DNA from: Blasia pusilla
Taxonomy: Eukaryota > Marchantiophyta > Marchantiopsida > Blasiales
Reading direction: 5' to 3'
Length of the DNA stretch: 64,000 nucleotides
NCBI GenBank assembly: GCA_050084515.1
Contig: CM114271.1
Span: 21,762,001 to 21,826,000, forward strand
This document shows, in pieces, positions 59,096 to 64,000 of the stretch; the first letter of the stretch is position 1; every line of letters begins with the position of its first letter. Below the pieces are notes generated by a model. It ran no database searches. It had not been told where the DNA came from and saw only the letters and a program-made list of their open reading frames with translations. A program made the translations under genes and the position numbers.

Positions 59096-60368
59096 TCAAA
59101 TGGGCTCATCCGCCTTGGAGATAGACAACCCCAGTTCCTTCATGATTCTCGGGCTTAGGAAGGAGTGCGAAGCACCTGTATCCACGAGCAACAACACATC
59201 GTGATCAACAATCTTGGATCTTAGGTACACCAAATTGTGCGTCCTTTTGGTGACCTGAAGGGACGTCTCGAGATCACCCGCCGACAGATGCTTAGCAGCA
59301 AACGTAATCATACTCCCATTACTAACCTTTGGTTTTGAACACACTTTCGCCAGGTGCCCCGGTTCGCCATAGTTGTAGCATATGACCTTGCCGTTTCCTG
59401 ACTTCGAGTGTTGTCCTCCTCTCGGCTTCGCATGAAGTTCCACTCGTTTTGCTGCCGGGGCAGACGACTTCTCCTGGATCATGCTGGCCCCCACTCCAGA
59501 CTCTTTTGAACGACTCCTTAGTTTTCGACTTCTTCGAAAAACCTTTTGGCTCAAAGGGTTTCTGGGTTTGGACCTCATTGTCCCCAATCCGCTCTGCTAG
59601 CTTCAGAAGATCCGCGTAGGTATCTGGCAACGTCGGCATTCGATAAAGGGCCTTTTCAGCGCTCGGCTTGAGTCCACTAATGAAGATAGCCTTCTTCGCG
59701 TGCTCATCCATCTTTGGAAGAGAAGTCAGTTTTGCACTAAACTCCCTCACATACGCGCTTAACGAACCACTCTGCCGCATCCGCACGCATTCCACCGTGT
59801 CGCGCAACCCTTGGTACTCCCGAGTGAATCGATCCCCAATCAATACCTTAAACTCCTCCCAACTCAGAGGTGACTCGCCGACGAGATATTCCTCTCGTTG
59901 AGCTGTCCACCATTGTAGCGCATGATCCTTCAGGAAAGTAACGGCGACCATCACCTTGTCCTGCTCAACTGCCCTCTGCGCCTCGAAGTACAATTCCAGT
60001 TCCGTAAGGAAATCCTTCACTTTCATGAGCGCCCACCCTGATGAATGGCGTGGCAGGTTTGTCTTCTTGAGCTTTTTGTTCGCACCGGAGTTTGGGTGGC
60101 CTCTAACTCGCAATCCGCTTGCTTTTTGGGACATCTGCTCCACTGTGACTTCAACAAGTCCAACGTCTGGCTTGACTCGGTCGGCTCCCCTGAGTTTGGG
60201 CCCGATGGCCCCGCGAAAGGATTCGCCTCTGGAATGTCCTCACGACTGGCGTTCAGCTCTTCGGGAGTCTCTGTCTCCTCCATAGCTTCACGGTCCGTCA
60301 TTGGTTCCTCTCTTGGTTCACGTCGTTTGATTCAGCGCTTCTTGGGTTGTTCTCCCTCGATCGCCATT
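59096..60368 (-). pseudogene. Gypsy A gag and protease
   Basis: The likely start near 60368 (MAIEGEQPKKR) meets a TGA after 11 codons, consistent with CGA to TGA. Capsid sequence includes LQWWTAQREEYLVGE and YQGLRDTVECVRMRQSGSL. The zinc knuckle CYNYGEPGHLAKVC has Tyr where the second Cys belongs. The protease active site is LLLVDTGASHSFLSPR. Gag changes frame near 60140 and returns near 59550, compensating shifts that leave protease in the original frame. Confidence 0.88.
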
Positions 60369-60497
60369 TTCAAGCCAACTCACTCAGATCTCCTCCTCGT
60401 TTCTTGCGTCCCTCCTCGAGCGTCTGAGTCTAGCCGCTACCTTGAGTTTTCCCAAGCGTCCGGTTGATCCCACCACCCCAAGTTCTCACTCACCAAG

Positions 60498-60515
60498 GAT
60501 TAGCTCTGATACCAC
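60498..60515 (-). promoter_or_regulatory. Primer-binding site of gypsy A
   Basis: The minus strand reads TGGTATCAGAGCTAATCC, complementary to the 3' end of plant initiator-Met tRNA. It lies one base from the LTR edge at 60517 and sets the element's orientation. Confidence 0.93.
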
Positions 60516-60516
60516 T

Positions 60517-61324
60517 TGTCGCGCCCCTACTCTCCTTGAACGTCAATCTTTAGTGTTGCGGAAGCGTACGTTCAGTAGGGCACAATCTCATCGCCGATCT
60601 GCATCCAAACACGCACTCTCGTTAGTCGAGTCGAGGCCAACCAGCGTTCCAACCCACCGAGTTCTCACTCGGCGTCTCATCAAGCTCAACCTTCCTTAAT
60701 TCCTAGTTTCCAAAACATGGCAAGTCCTTCAAGACTTGGAACAGACTTCTTGGTTAGTCCAGGGATCTGAAACGGCACTTGCGCGCCTAGCAATCCCAAC
60801 TGTTCAATGGACCTCGTGTGAGTTCCAAACAGAGACCCAAGTAATTGAGTCGCGGGATGAAATCCAAGAGGGATGTCTAAAATCGCCTCAATAGACTTGG
60901 TGCAGGTTTTCCAACCCAACCCCCAAACTCGCGTTCCGTTCCATGCCCTTGAGCCGCCCCGTGGCGCCCAAAGTGGGGTTCAAGTTTCAAGCACTCTCGG
61001 AGACCTTCCCCCTTACTAGTACTTCTGGGGTTCTCCAATAACACCCCCCCCCTTGGAAAAGGAGGGTCGGGCCCTTCATTGTGGCCCTCAACCCGACTCT
61101 ACTTACAGTCGTTTCCGGGTTGTTTCTCAGCCGCTTCTTATGCGTTTGCACAGATCTTTAGTGCGTTTGAACCAGCTTTCCATAAGCCTTCCAAGGCACC
61201 CTTTTTTAATCCAAACGCATCTTGGCGCTAAAATTTATGGTTATAAATACAGTCGGAAACTCTCAAAGGCTAGTGGTGTTCCAAATCCGGATTCTTCCTT
61301 TGGCAACCCACTTTCTAGACTCAA
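60517..61324 (-). repeat. 5' LTR of gypsy A, truncated
   Basis: It matches 54225-55032 of the other LTR closely. The mismatches I see are mostly transitions, clustered in the first 140 bp. Similarity ends at TTTCTAGACTC, so the U3 part of the LTR is lost here and no target duplication can be checked. Confidence 0.9.
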
Positions 61325-61449
61325 GGATCGTTAAACACTAAAGAAATAGATGAAATGTACCTAAAGATCTATGGAGCACAAGTTACTAAGTTGGTTTTTG
61401 AAACTAAGATTATCGCTAACCTCACTTCTTGGGTCTACGCCAAAGGAGA

Positions 61450-62300
61450 TCAGAACTTCCGTTCCGATTGCCCTCACTATCCTCTCCACCTCCTTCTAGA
61501 GAGAACCAAACCCAACTAAGGAGCGGAATGGGAACTAGAGTGCCGATTGCCTCCTTCCTATCCTCTCCATTTCTATGTAGAGAAGACCCATAACTGAAGA
61601 GCGGAATTGGAACTGAAGTTCCAATTGCCTCCTCACTTCACTTCCCTACGCCGCCGTATTATGCCACGCCGTAGTAGTCAACTGTAGTTGAGATGCTCCA
61701 CTATTCTCCAACCGAGATAGGATTGGAACTTGAGTTCCAAATCCTCCTTGCTCCCCTGTCACTCCCGCCACGTCGTCGAGATGACTACCATACAGTTGAA
61801 CCATGTCTTGGCTCAACTGTGCTTGAATTGGAAATTGAGTTCCAAATCTCCTTTTGCAGCTCCTTGTCACCCTTGCCGTGTTGTGCCGTGCCCTTCAGAT
61901 AACTTGGCCCTTGCAGCAGAATGAGAACTTAAGTTCCGATTCCCACTTTGTCGCTCTGCTCCGAACTGGTTCTTGGGAGGGCCCTTCTGAATCAGAATTT
62001 CAGTTCTCATGCCTCCCTCAACTCCACCGACTCTATGGATAGCAGTCCTAGCTATACTCTAGTAACGGCTCCAACCTAGTGGCACTAGCTCCTCCACACT
62101 AGCGGCACCCCAAACATTTCCAACCTCTAACTGAGGGAAAGTTGTACCATGTCACCTCTTCCTTGCCTTGAACCACGTTCACTCACAAGGGGTATCAGAA
62201 CTTCAGTTCCGATTGAATGAAGAGCTCTCCTCCTCCTCACTCCTTCTCACTTTCCAACCGAGGGCTATCAGAACTTAAGTTTTGATGCCTCACACAACAT
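61450..62300. repeat. Degenerate tandem array around a GGAACTTNAGTTCC palindrome
   Basis: Nine versions of RGAACTTNAGTTCCGATTG occur at about 61452, 61531, 61609, 61725, 61830, 61923, 61993, 62198 and 62269. The first three are about 79 bp apart with alignable spacers (CCTATCCTCTCCA, AGAGAA.ACC, GAGCGGAAT). The later ones are more diverged, spaced 70-205 bp. The palindrome is usually followed by a GATTGCCTCC-like word. No stable reading frame runs through. Confidence 0.8.
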
Positions 62301-64000
62301 CTTCAATGTTGCTCTCCTGCCTTTTCACATCGGTGATCCGCTCAACTTAGAGAATCCATGCGACTATATGGAATCTTTTTGGAATATTTCTCAAATGAGC
62401 TTTGTTTTTGGTCTCGTTTTCACAATTGGACTCAAATTTTTGTGATCTTTCCAATGGCGGTTTCAACTCTCGTAAAATCCTGCACAATCAACACCATTGT
62501 GCCCTCCTTAATTCCATTCTTGCTTGATTATCGTCTTGCCCAACATTCATCCGATTTGGTCCAAAATCAAGCACCCCTCACTCAAATCAGCAACGAAGTG
62601 CCCAGGCACTTGCTGACTTGCCCACACTCAATCACGTCATGATTGACACTGATTTCCTCACCATAATTGTCTCAAGAACTCCTTCCCTACAATCTGATCC
62701 TCAATTGCTCCACTCTTGAGCAACTCCACCAAGATTGAGAAGCCTCCCCCTCTTCAAATCTTGTCAAATCTGTCGCATCGCACAGATTTCTCAATTTTGA
62801 ACATCTGACTTTGATTTCAACAATTATTTTTCCCCATGTCCTCCCACATGGTCAAGATACACTAGCTTGCAATTCTTGCAAACCCCACAATACCACAATT
62901 GTGCTCTACACCACAAATTGAGTCCCACGTTCTCTTCTATTGAGAACCAGTGTGCATCTCCTTAGGATATAAAGTTGAATATGCATTGTAGGCTCGGATG
63001 AAATGTGCAATCAACCCTCGGTCATCCAAAAAGCCATGTTCATGAAGCAGATACACATTGTTGTAACAGTAAGAGAAAGTGTACACAAAGACTCTCAAAA
63101 GATGTGTGATCTTTCTTATTGATTGCTCCTAGCCCACTCTTTAAAAGAGAATCTAGGCTCAATACATGCAAGCTGCATTGTATCACGGATCCCAACACGG
63201 GTGTGTAATCCTAAGGAGATGAGCTCCAAATGAGCTTTATCCGAGGTATACCGCCCTTTGGGCACCTCCATGGGTGACCTATACACACAGATTACCTCCC
63301 TTCTACCAAGTCACTACCAACTTGTAATACACATATACTAGCTTCCTAACAACTACACATGTGGTCCCGTCATGAGACCAACTATCAACTAACCAACGAC
63401 CCTATAGGTCCAAGTGGAGCCATACATGGCTGGGAAGGTCAACCTCTCCAAGGTTGCCACTCCTCATAAAGGGAAGGATGACCTACACTCGTAGGTCACC
63501 TCCTAAGAGCAGGTCATATATGACCTCTCAAAATAGGGAAGTACAAGACCCTCGATACTATCTCCCCCTACACCTCATCTACCATGACCTATCCCTATTG
63601 GAAATCCAAGGCGCTTAGTGCCTACACCCTTGAAGGCGTTTCCCGTTGTGAAGAAAGGTGGTTCTCAGTACATTGAATACTTTGATAAGATGGAAAGCAA
63701 GTCTTTTGGAAGCAAAAAGGTGGAGTTCCAACAATGAGCGCAGTAGTGGAGGAAGACGATTGAGGAATTGGACCGAGTGTTTCCTCATGGAAACCTTGAC
63801 GAAAAGGTACAAAACATGTGATTGAATCATAAGGCAACAAGAAATAAAGACTCGAGTACCAATAATAGGAGAATTTTGATAGCCCATCACATCACTTCAT
63901 CGTTCTCTCAGACATTGGAGAATTTTTGGCCTGTAACCAAACAAAACATTCAAGTTCCTATTATCTTTGGAAGTGGAATTCTTCATAATCGAGGTAACTA
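62301..64000. other. Unassigned right end of window
   Basis: Positions 62301-62980 contain no motif-bearing frame. Positions 63000-63600 look LTR-like, with GTAGGTCACCTCCTAAG resembling family L at about 4265, but no ends were found. At 63635-63890 a plus-strand string near EYFDKMESKSFGSKKVEF is readable with stops and I cannot place it. No gene is called. Confidence 0.35.
63511..63526. repeat. 16-bp perfect palindrome
   Basis: AGGTCATATATGACCT is self-complementary. A small hairpin, GACCTAC-ACTC-GTAGGTC (63480-63497), lies just upstream and carries the same GGTC half-site word. Confidence 0.85.

Larger units (their letters stand above)
54225..61324 (-). mobile_element. Ty3/gypsy chromovirus family A, nearly full length
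   Basis: This 7.1-kb minus-strand element keeps LTR, primer site, gag, protease, RT, RNase H, integrase, chromodomain and 3' LTR in order. One LTR terminus reads TGTCGCGCCCCTACTC on the plus strand at both 54225 and 60517. Gag and pol sit in one frame for most of the length, suggesting an original single gag-pol ORF. It is broken by a stop at about 60334, a frame-shifted stretch in gag, several stops in protease-RT, a loss before the RT, an 11-bp deletion near 57568 and a stop at about 56815. Its upstream LTR is truncated at 61324. Shorter relatives lie at 4876 and 51365. Confidence 0.93.

Overview
The window looks like nuclear DNA of a land plant. The evidence is a complete plant-type RanBP2 zinc-finger gene with short GT..AG introns, a single-exon gene for a probable plastid membrane protein, plant-style Ty1/copia and chromodomain Ty3/gypsy elements primed by initiator-Met tRNA, and a CACTA (tnp2) transposase. 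A retroelement combining a C2H2-like finger, a reverse transcriptase and a restriction-like endonuclease, unusual in flowering plants, hints at a seed-free lineage (bryophyte, lycophyte or fern). That is inference from memory, not a sequence match. Nothing prokaryotic, no CRISPR array and no tRNA or rRNA gene was seen.

Layout. 0-9 kb: gag-like debris, the 5' end of a copia element (family C1), two LTR-like copies of one family in opposite orientation (3453-4508 and 7446-8507) enclosing a gypsy fragment and the zinc-finger end of the endonuclease-type retroelement. 9-17 kb: mostly unassigned, with a protein-like repeat at 13.5-14.0 kb and a MITE at 15.0 kb. 17-20.6 kb: a badly decayed gypsy element (family B). 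21.3-25.3 kb: a decayed CACTA transposase split by a nested, internally deleted C1 copia element with a clear 5-bp target duplication. 28.4-30.7 kb: GC-richer DNA carrying the RanBP2-type gene. 34.1-38.4 kb: the near full-length endonuclease-type non-LTR element. 39-41.3 kb: the 5' half of another C1 copia element. 42.5-45 kb: a second MITE and a different copia 3' end. 45.4-47.3 kb: a 205-codon ORF of unknown function facing the plastid-protein gene. 48.4-51 kb: three long CT microsatellites, an LTR fragment and a second gypsy-B copy. 51.3-53.8 kb: a gypsy-A piece fused directly to a second copia family. 54.2-61.3 kb: an almost complete chromodomain gypsy (family A). 61.4-62.3 kb: a degenerate tandem array built around a short palindrome. 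62.3-64 kb: unassigned.

Only two genes look intact: the RanBP2-type zinc-finger gene and the plastid membrane protein. Every transposon reading frame seen carries stops, frameshifts or lost key residues, so none appears able to move by itself. The window is best read as a nested transposon landscape around a few host genes.
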